From NCBI GenBank assembly GCA_030737875.1, contig CM060909.1:28975659-29039658 (forward strand): a stretch of DNA of 64,000 nucleotides, given 5' to 3'. This DNA is from Allium sativum. Lineage: Eukaryota; Streptophyta; Magnoliopsida; Asparagales; Amaryllidaceae. Every line of letters begins with the position of its first letter. The first letter of the stretch is position 1. This document shows, one piece after another, positions 1-10,699 of the stretch. The notes beneath the pieces are model-generated. The model was not told the origin of the DNA and ran no database searches. It was given only the letters and a program-made list of their open reading frames with translations. The position numbers were made by a program, and so were the translations under genes.

Positions 1-181
1 TACCCATTTGGAAAACATTTCTATATCTCGCCTTCTTTTATTTTCTACACTTCGAAAATATTTTCTATTTATAATTGGAGAACATTCCAATTACTTATTT
101 CTTTCCCGACTATTCATTTACATACTTAGGAAATATTTATTTTTATATTTCCAAAATTCTACTTATTTGGGTAAAAGCGAT
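1..181 (-). mobile_element. B' long LTR, distal fragment (left of element A)
   Basis: Reverse-complement comparison by eye matches this stretch to the element B LTR around 29475-29640: shared TTTGGAAAAC, ATTTTCTA and TTTCCAAAATTC blocks in the same order. It continues at 11079 after element A is removed. The copy is visibly more diverged from B than the two B LTRs are from each other. The rest of this LTR lies left of the window, so whether it is solo or part of a full element cannot be told. Confidence 0.8.
177..181. repeat. Target-site duplication of element A (left)
   Basis: GCGAT just before the TGTAGTGACC terminus, repeated exactly at 11074-11078 after the TTACA terminus. It proves the two LTRs belong to one insertion. 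Confidence 0.93.
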
Positions 182-1053
182 TGTAGTGACCCGCATTTTT
201 AGCTGTTGAATAATTTATTTATTTAAATTATTAAATATCGATTTATCGATATCGAGAACGTAAATTAAATAATATTGAATATTTAATTAATAATTATAAT
301 ATAATAATATATTATAATGTCGAAATAGTCGGAAATAGTGAAATTCACAATATCCTGTGAATTGAATAGCATACGAGATTGGTGGAGTTTCGATTCGAAA
401 TATAATAACGAATATATTAAATCGACATCGGTTTGAACGTAGAATTATAATATAATTAAAACAGACCTCGAAATGACGTTGCAGTTCGCTATTTGGCGAT
501 TTGAACTTCAACTGAATGTACAGAATTCGTTTTAAGCCGGATTTTTGTGAAACAAGAAACGTGTGGAGCTGGTGGAGTATATCTTTCTAGTGGAAAAGAA
601 AAATCGGGATTTCGTCGTGTAGATTTTGATTTACGTCCAAATCAAATTTCAGAAAAGTCGCTGTGGAATTCCTTTATAATTTGCGACGCTTTATATACGT
701 TATAAATCAATTATTTGATATAACTAGATATCGGGTTTGAATTTAGACAAGGTTCTTTTGGGACGTAGTGATAATTTAATTTTTAGGATTTTATGGTAAT
801 TTTTAATTAATTAAATAAGCAACATTTTATTTGGAGTATTTGGCACCCTGTATCAATATTTTGGGATTTCACAATATAAGTTAATCTACCGGTATTATTA
901 TATTTTTGGAATCGTAACACATCGCTGGATATAACCGTATTCTCACTTCTGTCCGTAGTTTCTCGGATATGAATAAAATATTGTGTAATACGGTACCATA
1001 CAAATCCAACTATTTCGAAACCAATGCATCCACTATCTTTGAAATGCCCTGTA

Positions 1054-1240
1054 CACGTCCCCTCTTACAGTGGCTTTGTACACGTCCCATTTTACATGGT
1101 AAGTCTTTGCACACGTCCCCTCCCCTTTAAAGGGCTCTTAAGTATACACGTACCATTCTTTCCATTCATCCCTTCAACCTACCCTACAGACTACCACGTC
1201 CCCAACTTTCTTCTTCACTAATATTTCGTCTTCTATAAAT
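1054..1240 (+). promoter_or_regulatory. Putative U3 promoter of element A, 5' LTR
   Basis: Four copies of a CACGT(C/A)CC-like motif (1054, 1081, 1112, 1194) and one related ACACGTACC (1146) precede a TATA box, TATAAAT at 1234-1240. A palindromic CACGTG (1288-1293) follows. ACGT cores are known plant bZIP/bHLH binding sites; use here is inferred. The same layout is in the 3' LTR. Confidence 0.55.
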
Positions 1241-2757
1241 AAAGAAAGCATTCCTTTTCCTTTGCTTCCTGAACGAGAAAAATACTTCACGTGAAAAATT
1301 CCAAAACATACATGAACATGAAAACCCCCGAGGCTCTCTTCAGTTGCACATAGTCATTCATGCGAGTAAAGGCGCATCAAACGTGATGAAGCAGCAGGAC
1401 TTCAACGTGTGTGGATTGTTGGTGTCGGATTTATGGGATGTGTGCGAGAGAGGTGATATCAGAATGAGGATGGAAGGACGTGAGCGTGGGGCAAGCTGCG
1501 TTGGAAAAGGATCGGTGATGGCAGAATAAGGATGGAGCAGGTACCGTATTTTCTTGGTTGGGGAAAGGTGAAGAAATATGGGATAGTTTTAGCGGGCCGA
1601 GGTTGTACGTGAAGCCCAATATGTAAAGAGAAGTAAAACAAAAGCGGGACCTGAAAAGAAACTAGAAATATCAGGAGACGAGGAAAAGAAGGGACGCGTT
1701 TGTAGAGGACGGCACTGTTTGGTTTCGGTGGTGGATTTAATGTATGGGAAGAAGGATATTGGAAGTTAGAATGTGGAAGAAGGCTGTAGCATGAAGGAAA
1801 TAGGGTGCGTACGGGTCCAATATTTGGTGGGCCGATGTGTGTGAAGGTAAAGGCCCAACTAATTTAAAACAAAATATATTGGTTTAACCTTAAATTAAAG
1901 TAGTGTATTATCGTTAAAATGTCGTATCTTAGGCGTATGTGATCGGAATTCAACAAAACAAGATCCGATAGGATCGTATGGACGGACACTACACGATGAA
2001 ACTGACTGGAAGTCCATCGGAGCTCATTACAATTTATGGCGAAATAAATTTTCCAATGAGTCAAATAACGCAAACCGTTATTTAACGATTAACGTGCAAC
2101 TGTGAGTAAAACTCACTAACTCTACACAATTTTTTTTTCGATTGTACTTTATTTTGACTGCTGTATATTGATTGTTAAACTGGACTGTTAAATAGAGTTG
2201 ATTGAAAACATAGATCTAGTTATAGATAAATATCGACAACCAATATTTGATTCTGTATCAGTATATTTCATGTGCGATGAAATTGATGTATATTATGCTG
2301 TGTAACATCTGTGGATGCAGGGAGACAGGTTGGAGGAATCCGACTGGGTTCCTCAACAATTATTTTACTGTTTTTCATATATTGTGATATATGTTGTGTT
2401 TTATAATCTGATATTGATTATGGATGTTAGAACGATATTGATCATCGTTGTTTGATATTTTAAATATCATAAGAAACCTTGAGTTGTAAAAAAAGAATAT
2501 TTCAATGTATATTGAAATAAAGGAATTTTATAAAATCACAGGATTTTATAAAAGGAAATTATTTATAAAACGAACACGGTTTTATAAAAGGAAATATTTG
2601 TTAGTAAACAAATAGGATTATAAAGAGAATATTTAGAAAACAAATAGAGTTTTATAAAAGGGATATTTATTTAGAAAATAAATAGAATTGAAAAGGGGAA
2701 TATTTATTTAGAAAATAAATAGAAATAAGGAATATTTATTTAGAGGATAAATAAACC

Positions 2758-2964
2758 GTTGTAAATAGGAAATATTTGTAACGGTAAATAGAAGTTGTAA
2801 ATAGGAAATATTTGTAACGGTAAATAGAAGTTGTAAATAGGAAATATTTGTAACGGTAAATAGAAGTTGTAAATAGGAAATATTTGTAACGGTAAATAGA
2901 AGTTGTAAATAGGAAATATTTGTAACGGTAAGTAAACGTTAAAAAAGGGAAATAGTTGTAACGG
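2758..2964 (+). repeat. 36-bp tandem array in element A 5' LTR
   Basis: Five near-identical 36-bp units, each starting GTTGTAAATAGGAAATATTT, at 2758, 2794, 2830, 2866 and 2902, plus a degenerate partial unit to about 2964. The reverse frame gives a repeated 12-residue peptide, which is a by-product of the unit length. Related looser repeats of AATATTTATTTAGAAAATAA type fill 2490-2757. Confidence 0.92.
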
Positions 2965-2967
2965 AAA

Positions 2968-3051
2968 ACGTAGTTTATCAAAAGGAGTTAATCAAACGTA
3001 GTTTATCAAAAGGAGTTAATCAAACGTAGTTTATCAAAAGGGGTTAATCGA
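2968..3051 (+). repeat. 28-bp tandem array in element A 5' LTR
   Basis: Three units beginning ACGTAGTTTATCAAAAGG, directly after the 36-bp array. The 3' LTR copy lies at about 9081-9165. Confidence 0.88.
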
Positions 3052-3303
3052 ATATAGAAATTAAGAAGTGAAGTTAAACAAAAATTAGAAACTGACTAGA
3101 GATTAGTAAGTTGAATAGTTTTCTGAGTATCGATCTGATGTTGGTTTCGGCCTTCGGGATTTATACTTAGAGGATTGTTCTCTTACTAGTTTACAGTCAG
3201 GGACTAATAGTTGTGGAATGGTAGTGATGCGTAAATGAGGATTGGAAACGTTTTCCAATGTTGAAAACGTATATTTTCTAATTTTAGAAAATAAGGAGAT
3301 ATG

Positions 3304-3304
<1 letters not shown>

Positions 3305-3336
<32 letters not shown>

Positions 3337-3337
3337 T
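3305..3337. repeat. AT microsatellite
   Basis: Interrupted (TA)n run. It is shorter in the 3' LTR copy (9419-9448), one of the main length differences between the two LTRs. Confidence 0.9.
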
Positions 3338-3591
3338 CGATGATTGGATCAATAAATTCCATTTGGAATTAAGATCGTTGTTTGTACACGGACATGTTTT
3401 CATTTGATAGTTAAATCACAGACTATCGAAGTTTTGACCATTTTACGTTGTTAATATGGAGAGACCGGTTGGATTATTATCCGAAGAACCACTCTGTATT
3501 GGCATAAGAGTTGCGAATCATATATGCCAAAGATAATTGAAGACGGAGTAAAATGCAAGGGCTATCCTGTTTACAGAATAATGCCTTCGGT

Positions 3592-3610
3592 TTGTCCAGT
3601 CCCAGGACAA
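3592..3610 (+). other. Conserved LTR hairpin H1, element A 5' LTR
   Basis: Stem TTGTCC/GGACAA with loop AGTCCCA. The same place in B (29965-29985) and D (22657-22677) has stems with compensatory changes. The 3' LTR copy is 9703-9721. Confidence 0.65.
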
Positions 3611-4440
3611 CTTGTATGGACGAAGGTCTGACAGAGTATATCCAATGGATCGCGTAAGTTGATCTGTTCAAACGTATTCACGTTTGGTGGCGGAGGAATT
3701 CGTTTCTCTTAGCTGTATACCCGTGTTATTTTTGAATAAGTCAATTTGTGATTTGGCGGGTATGACGATGTGACACTTCTAAGTGAATGAAGATGGATGT
3801 CTGACATAGTATTTCCAGACGGTCACGTACATTGATTTCTTCAACTATACCAAGAGTGGAAGCGGAGAAGGAAACTTCTTTTAGCTGACACGTAATGTAT
3901 GGTTGTAGACGTCAATTAGTGATTCTGATGGACCTAACAATGTGGCATTCGAAGTGAATCTGATGTGATGATAAAGCGTAGCTTCTAGCCTCATCAACCG
4001 GTAAATGACAGAAATCGGGCAGGCAGCATGGCTAAGTCGGTCGCACCGAAGTAGGGTGTATAATCACCTATCTAGTGAATATTCATTTGTTTCTTAAATA
4101 TATCAATGTTGTCCCATATATATACGGGAACGGTTGCTGATCCCAACCGTTGGTGATGTACATTCGATACACTCAAGCGAAATGAGTGGTCGGTCATGTG
4201 TGGCTGAGTTACAAGATGTTCTTGTTGAACTCCAGTGTATCGTTCCTAGAGTACACTGATCGGAAGGTGGTTCCATACCTTGTCATAGTTGGAAATCCAT
4301 TATCCAATACGTGCTTGCGATTTTGATTGTATACTATATATGCCGAACGTGAGATGAAAGCGTTTCTGCTAGTTGATATCTATTTGTACATAGACATTAT
4401 TATAATATCAAAAGGTTTTTGATATAAAGATATTTTGGAT

Positions 4441-4488
4441 TCTCATAAGGCAAAAACCCGTTCCGTTCTGCGGCGTGGTCTTATGAGA
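4441..4488 (+). other. Conserved LTR hairpin H2, element A 5' LTR
   Basis: Perfect 9-bp stem TCTCATAAG/CTTATGAGA. D (23399-23465) and F (59740-59805, minus) have ATTATAAG/CTTATAAT at the matching place, a paired substitution pattern. Confidence 0.6.
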
Positions 4489-4549
4489 TATCGTTTACTT
4501 GTTCATATACCTGTTTAAACTGTTTTACTCATACCAGTTCCATGACTGA

Positions 4550-4588
4550 CCCGGAGTTTATTTGTTTTGTTTTCCCTAAACTCTTGGG
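4550..4588 (+). other. Conserved LTR hairpin H3, element A 5' LTR
   Basis: CCCGGAGTTTA pairs with TAAACTCTTGGG (11 pairs, one bulged T) about 370 bp before the LTR end. It lies in a block shared with B, C, D and F that starts near ATGACTGACCC. Confidence 0.7.
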
Positions 4589-4964
4589 TGCCTAATTTTG
4601 TACGGGCAGTCAAGTAGTCAGGAATTTACAGATATACTGGAAGAGCGTGGAGCAGGAGGCTTCAAGATCATATAGCTATAGTTATTTCCGCTGTGTTGTA
4701 AGTGTTGTACTCTGATAAGTGCTATTGTATACATAACTATTATATTTCAAAGTTATGTTATCTATTATATGTTATTCGTTCCGCTGAGAGGTTCGTGTTA
4801 CTCTGATGTTGTGTTCTTCTTCTTCTTCTATTCTAAGTTTCTATCTTATCTATTCTCACCTTCTAATTTCTTTCATTAACTATTCGGTTATTTTCGATCC
4901 TTGGATATTCGATATGTGTTGTATATCGCATAACCAAGATCGCATTTTTCCGGGTCGTTACAGT

Positions 4965-4976
4965 TGGTATCAGAGC
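4965..4976 (+). promoter_or_regulatory. Primer binding site, element A
   Basis: TGGTATCAGAGC starts 2 bp after the 5' LTR. It is complementary to the 3' end of plant initiator Met-tRNA, the usual primer of minus-strand synthesis in plant Ty3/gypsy and many copia elements. Confidence 0.93.
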
Positions 4977-6280
4977 TTAAGTTAAGAATTACCTTGGCTA
5001 TGTGGCGTGACTCGGTAGAGATAGGGTTAGTAACACCCTAGATTGAGTTTGAGTGTATATATACGAGTGCGTATTTGTATTTGATATAAAAATGGTTTTA
5101 TATTGTGGAGATTCATTGGCTGAGTTGTTTATGAGTTCTGGTCGATCAGTTTGATCCACTATATCGGTAGGAGTAAATAAACACTTGAATACGATGGACC
5201 GACACAGTATGGATATGTGATATATTATCATATATAGGATGTGTTGGTAGTAATTTTAATCAGATAAGATTATGAAGTGAAATGGTTATATATAACGAAT
5301 CAGAATTCATATAAGTAAAGTATATGAAATAAGATGAATTAAATATGAATTTAAATCAGATTTGGAATTAAAAATAAGGAAATTTTAAGTTCCTGGGAGA
5401 TTTTGAAGTGTTTTCAAAATGGAAGTATTCGGTAATGGTTTTGAAAATGATATAGTATTGAAATCACTTGGGTCGCTGAAAAATAATTCCGATGATGGCT
5501 GCGCAGTATCATCGGTGTGATTTTCGAGTTCTAAGTGGTGGATTACTACCAGAGATTTTGATTTGAATTGTTTTGAGAAAACAAGTTGTTTAGAAAATTC
5601 AAAGGTTTTGAATTGGCAGTATGATTTCAAATTGATTTGAAATAAAACCGGGAATTTAAGTTCTAGAAATTAAAATTTAACTAATGAAGTTAAATAAAAT
5701 GAGATGGTAAAAATAAATTGAAATTTAACTTGAACATAGTTAAATAGAATTGAATTGGATTAGAGAATGATCTGTTATGGAATTGGGTTGATGAGTCAAT
5801 AATTTGGAATTTGATATTGGGGTTCGAATGAAAATTCGATTTGAATTTGAGGATATGAACTGATTGGAATTTGATTGAGATAACACTGGTATATGCTGAG
5901 TTGATAGCATATGGAAGTGATAGAGTTGATGTGCCCGACAAAAGGTACCAGTTTATATTATATATGAGTTTGGAATTTATGAGCCAATTTGGCAAGCCAC
6001 TTGGCTGTTTGATTTTCTTTTGGGTTAAAGAAGGCCCATAGAGGCGAGTTGGAGTTTGAAATATTGACCAGTACAAAGGAGGTGCTGGCAAAAAATTTCG
6101 AAAAGTTAAGGTGTTAGAAAATTTTCAGAATTTTTGAAAATTTAGTTAGCCGAAATAAATTAATATTTTAGTCAATATTAATTGGTTCAGTTGAAACCGG
6201 AGACAAGAGGTAAACAGATAAATTTTTACCCAGAAGATAGGGTCATCCCCTAGCTTAGCAATTTCGAGGACGAAATTTTA

Positions 6281-6295
6281 TTAAGGGGGGAAGAT
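6281..6295 (+). promoter_or_regulatory. Polypurine tract, element A
   Basis: TTAAGGGGGGAAGAT abuts the TG of the 3' LTR; the preceding ATTTCGAGGACGAAATTT is the typical Tekay/Del 3' edge. Confidence 0.9.
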
Positions 6296-8872
6296 TGTAG
6301 TGACCCGCATTTTTAGCTGTTGAATAATTTATTTATTTAAATTATTAAATATCGATTTATCGATATCGAGAACATGAATTAAATAATATTGAATATTTAA
6401 TTAATAATTATAATATAATAATATATTATAATGTCGAAATAGTCGGAAATAGTGAAATTCACAATATCCTGTGAATTGAATAGCATACGAGATTGGTGGA
6501 GTTTCGATTCGAAATATAATAACGAATATATTAAATCGACATCGGTTTGAACGTAGAATTATAATATAATTAAAACAGATCTCGAAATGACGTTGCAGTT
6601 CGCTATTTGGCGATTTGAACTTCAACTGAATGTACAGAATTCGTTTTAAGCCGGATTTCTGTGAAACAAGAAACGTATGGAGCTGGTGGAGTATATCTTT
6701 CTAGTGGAAGAGAAAAATCGGGATTTCGTCGTGTAGATTTTGATTTACGTCCAAATCAAATTTCAGAAAAGTCGCTGTGGAATTCCTTTATAATTTGCGA
6801 CGCTTTATATACGTTATAAATCAATTATTTGATATAACTAGATATCGGGTTTGAATTTAGACAAGGTTCTTTTGGGACGTAGTGATAATTTAATTTTTAG
6901 GATTTTATGGTAATTTTTAATTAATTAAATAAGCAACATTTTATTTGGAGTATTTGGCACCCTTTATCAATATTTTGGGGTTTAACAATATAAGTTAATC
7001 TACCGGTATTATTATATTTTTGGAATCGTAACACATCGCTGGATATAACCGTATTCTCACTTCTGTCCGTAGTGTCTCGGATATGAATAAAATATTGTGT
7101 AATACGGTACCATACAAATCCAACTATTTCGAAACCAATGCATCCACTATCTTTGAAATGCCCTGTACACGTCCCCTCTTACAGTGGCTTTGTACACGTC
7201 CCATTTTACATGGTAAGTCTTTGCACACGTCCCCTCCCCTTTAAAGGGCTCTTAAGTATACACGTACCATTCTTTCCATTCATCCCTTCAACCTACCCTG
7301 CAGACTACCACGTCCCCTACTTTCTTCTTCACTAATATTTCGTCTTCTATAAATAAAGAAAGCATTCCTTTTACTTTGCTTCCTGAACGAGAAAAATACT
7401 TCACGTGAAAAATTCCAAAACATACATGAACATGAAAACCCCCGAGGCTCTCTTCAGTTGCGCATAGTCATTCATGCGAGTAAAGGCGCATCAAACGTGA
7501 TGAAGCAGCAGCACTTCAACGTGTGTGGACTGTTGGTGTCGGATTTATGGGATGTGTGCGAGAGATGTGATATCAGAATGAGGATGGAAGGACGTGAGCG
7601 TGGGGCAAGCTGCGTTGGAAAAGGATCGGTGATGGCAGAATAAGGATGGAGCAGGTACCGTATTTTCTTGGTTGGGGAAAGATGAAGAAATATGGGATAG
7701 TTTTAGCGGGCCGAGGTTATACGTGAAGCCCAATATGTAAAGAGAAATAAAACAAAAGCAGGACCTAAAAAGAAACTAGAAATATCAGGAGACGAGGAAA
7801 AGAAGGGACGCGTTTGTATAGGACGGCACTGTTTGGTTTCGGTGGTGGATTTAATGTATGGGAAGAAGGATATTGGAAGTTGGAATGTGGAAGAAGGCTG
7901 TAGCATGAAGGAAATAGGGTGCGTACGGGTCCAATATTTGGTGGGCCGATGTGTGTGAAGGTAAAGGCCCAACTAATTTAAAACAAAATATATTGGTTTA
8001 ACCTTAAATTAAAGTAGTGTATTATCGTTAAAATGTCGTATCTTAGGCGTATGTGATCAGAATTCAACAAAACAAGATCCGATAGGATCGTATGGACGGA
8101 CACTACACGATGAAACTGACTGGAAGTCCATCGGAGCTCGTTACAATTTATGGCGAAATAAATTTTCCAACTGAGTCAAATAACGCAAACCGTTATTTAA
8201 CGATTAACGCGCAACTGTGAGTAAAACTCACTAACTCTGCACAATTTTTTTTTCGATTGTACTTTATTTTGACTGCTGTATATTGATTGTTAAACTGGAC
8301 TGTTAAATAGAGTTGATTGAAAACATAGATCTAGTTATAGATAAATATCGACAACCAATATTTGATTCTGTATCAGTATATTTCATGTGCGATGAAATTG
8401 ATGTATATTATGCTGTGTAACATCTGTGGATGCAGGGAGACAGGTTGGAGGAATCCGACTGGGTTCCTCAACAATTATTTTACTGTTTTTCATATATTGT
8501 GATATATGTTGTGATTTATAATCTGTTATTGATTATGGATGTTAGAACGATATTGATCATCGTTGTTTGATATTTTAAATATCATAAGAAACCTTGAGTT
8601 GTAAAAAAAGAATATTTCAATGTATATTGAAATAAAGGAATTTTATAAAATCACAGGATTTTATAAAAGGAAATTATTTATAAAACGAACACGGTTTTAT
8701 AAAAGGAAATATTTGTTAGTAAACAAATAGGATTATAAAGAGAATATTTAGAAAACAAATAGAGTTTTATAAAAGGGATATTTATTTAGAAAATAAATAG
8801 AATTGAAAAGGGGAATATTTATTTAGAAAATAAATAGAAATAAGGAATATTTATTTAGAGGATAAATAAACC

Positions 8873-9079
8873 GTTGTAAATAGGAAATATTTGTAACGGT
8901 AAATAGAAGTTGCAAATAGGAAATATTTGTAACGGTAAATAGAAGTTGTAAATAGGAAATATTTGTAACGGTAAATAGAAGTTGTAAATAGGAAATATTT
9001 GTAACGGTAAATAGAAGTTGTAAATAGGAAATATTTGTAACGGTAAGTAAACGTTAAAAATGGGAAATAGTTGTAACAG
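8873..9079 (+). repeat. 36-bp tandem array in element A 3' LTR
   Basis: Five 36-bp units in the same register as 2758-2964, with scattered single-base changes. Equal copy number in both LTRs argues that the array was fixed before insertion. Confidence 0.9.
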
Positions 9080-10660
9080 AAAACGTAGTTTATCAAAAGG
9101 AGTTAATCAAATGTAGTTTATCAAAAGGAGTTAATCAAACGTAGTTTATCAAAAGGGGTTAATCGAATATAGAAATTAAGAAGTGAAGTTAAACAAAAAT
9201 TAGAAACTGACTAGAGATTAGTAAGTTGAATAGTTTTCTGAGTATCGATCTGATGTTGGTTTCGGCCTTCGTGATTTATACTTAGAGAATTGTTCTCTTA
9301 CTAGTTTACAGTCAGGGACTAATAGTTGTGGAATGGTAGTGATGCGTAAATGAGGATTGGAAACGTTTTCCAATGTTGAAAACGTATATTTTCTAATTTT
9401 AGAAAATAAGGAGATATGAATATATATAAATATATATATATATATATTCGATGATTGGATCGATAAATTCCATTTGGAATTAAGATCGTTGTTTGTACAC
9501 GGACATGTTTTCATTTGATAGTTAAATCACAGACTATCGAAGTTTTGACCATTTTACGTTGTTAATATGGAGAGACCGGTTGGATTATTATCCGAAGAAC
9601 CACTCTGTATTGGCATAAGAGTTGCGAATCATATATGCCAAAGATAATTGAAGACGGAGTAAAATGCAAGGGCCATCCTGTTTACAGAATAGTGCCTTCG
9701 GTTTGTCCAGTCCCAGGACAACTTGTATGGACGAAGGTCTGACAGAGTATATCCAATGGATCGCGTAAGTTGATCTGTTCAAACGTATTCACATTTGGTG
9801 GCAGAGGAATTCGTTTCTCTTAGCTGTATACCCGTTTTATTTTTGAATAAATCAATTTGTGATTTGGTGGGTATGACGATGTGACACTTCTAAGTGAATG
9901 AAGATGGATGTTTGACATAGTATTTCCAGACGGTCACGTACATTGATTTCTTCAACTATACCAAGAGTGGAAGCGGAGAAGGAAACTTCTTTTAGCTGAC
10001 ACGTAATGTATGGTTGTAGACGTCAATTAGTGATTCTGATGGACCTAACAATGTGGCATTCGAATTGAATCTGATGTGATGATAAAGCGTAGCTTCTAGC
10101 CTCATCAACCGGTAAATGACAGAAATCGGGCAGGCAGCATGGCTAAGTCGGTCGCACCGAAGTAGGGTGTATAATCACCTATCTAGTGAATATTCATTTG
10201 TTTCTTAAATCTATCAATGTTGTACCATATATATACGGGAACGGTTGCTGATCCCAACCGTTGGTGATGTACATTCGATACACTCAAGCGAAATGAGTGG
10301 TCGGTCATGTGTGGCTGAGTTACAAGATGTTCTTGTTGAACTCCAGTGTATCGTTCCTAGAGTACACTGATCGGAAGGTGGTTCCATACCTTGTCATAGT
10401 TGGAAATCCGTTATCCAATACATGCTTGTGATTTTGATTGTATACTATATATGCCGAACGTGAGATGAAAGTGTTTCTGCTAGTTGATATCTATTTGTAC
10501 ATAGACATTATTATAATATCAAAAGGTTTTTGATATAAAGATATTTTGGATTCTCATAAGGCAAAAACCCGTTCCGTTCTGCGGCGTGGTCTTATGAGAT
10601 ATCGTTTACTTGTTCATATACCTGTTTAAACTGTTTTACTCATACCAGTCCCATGACTGA

Positions 10661-10699
10661 CCCGGAGTTTATTTGTTTTGTTTTCCCTAAACTCTTGGG
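10661..10699 (+). other. Conserved LTR hairpin H3, element A 3' LTR
   Basis: Same stem as 4550-4588 with no change in either arm. H1 and H2 copies lie at 9703-9721 and 10552-10599. Confidence 0.7.

Larger units (their letters stand above)
182..4962 (+). mobile_element. Element A 5' LTR
   Basis: A 4781-bp direct repeat of 6296-11073, bounded by TG and CA. Order of parts: AT-rich 5' end, promoter-like block with ACGT cores and a TATA box (1054-1240), a moderately GC-richer leader (about 1340-1850), a short-repeat array (about 2490-3051), an AT microsatellite (3305-3337), then a conserved block with three hairpins (3592-3610, 4441-4488, 4550-4588). Open frames inside are short, differ between related families and show no known domain, so I treat the LTR as non-coding. 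Confidence 0.92.
4963..6295 (+). mobile_element. Element A internal region, non-coding
   Basis: 1333 bp between the LTRs. After the primer binding site there is no gag, protease, RT, RNase H or integrase motif on either strand; the 133-residue frame at 5690-6091 on the minus strand has no recognisable domain. Parts align with the element B internal region (for example 5236-5360 with 31536-31680), so A and B share a non-coding internal sequence that may hold packaging signals. The 3' edge keeps the last codons of a Ty3/gypsy polyprotein (near 6260-6280). Confidence 0.88.

Noticed and set aside
2736..2981. Repeat peptide frame (FLFTTSIYRYKY) and possible CRISPR-like array
   Set aside because: Contiguous 36-bp tandem repeats without unique spacers, inside a plant LTR; 36 bp is divisible by three, which explains the repetitive frame.
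4965..4976. TGGTATCAGAGC strings as tRNA gene fragments
   Set aside because: They sit 2 bp inside LTRs in the correct orientation and are primer binding sites; no tRNA cloverleaf surrounds them.
5690..6091. 133-residue minus-strand frame in the A internal region
   Set aside because: No domain, antisense to the element, and not kept in the alignable part of B. Likely chance.
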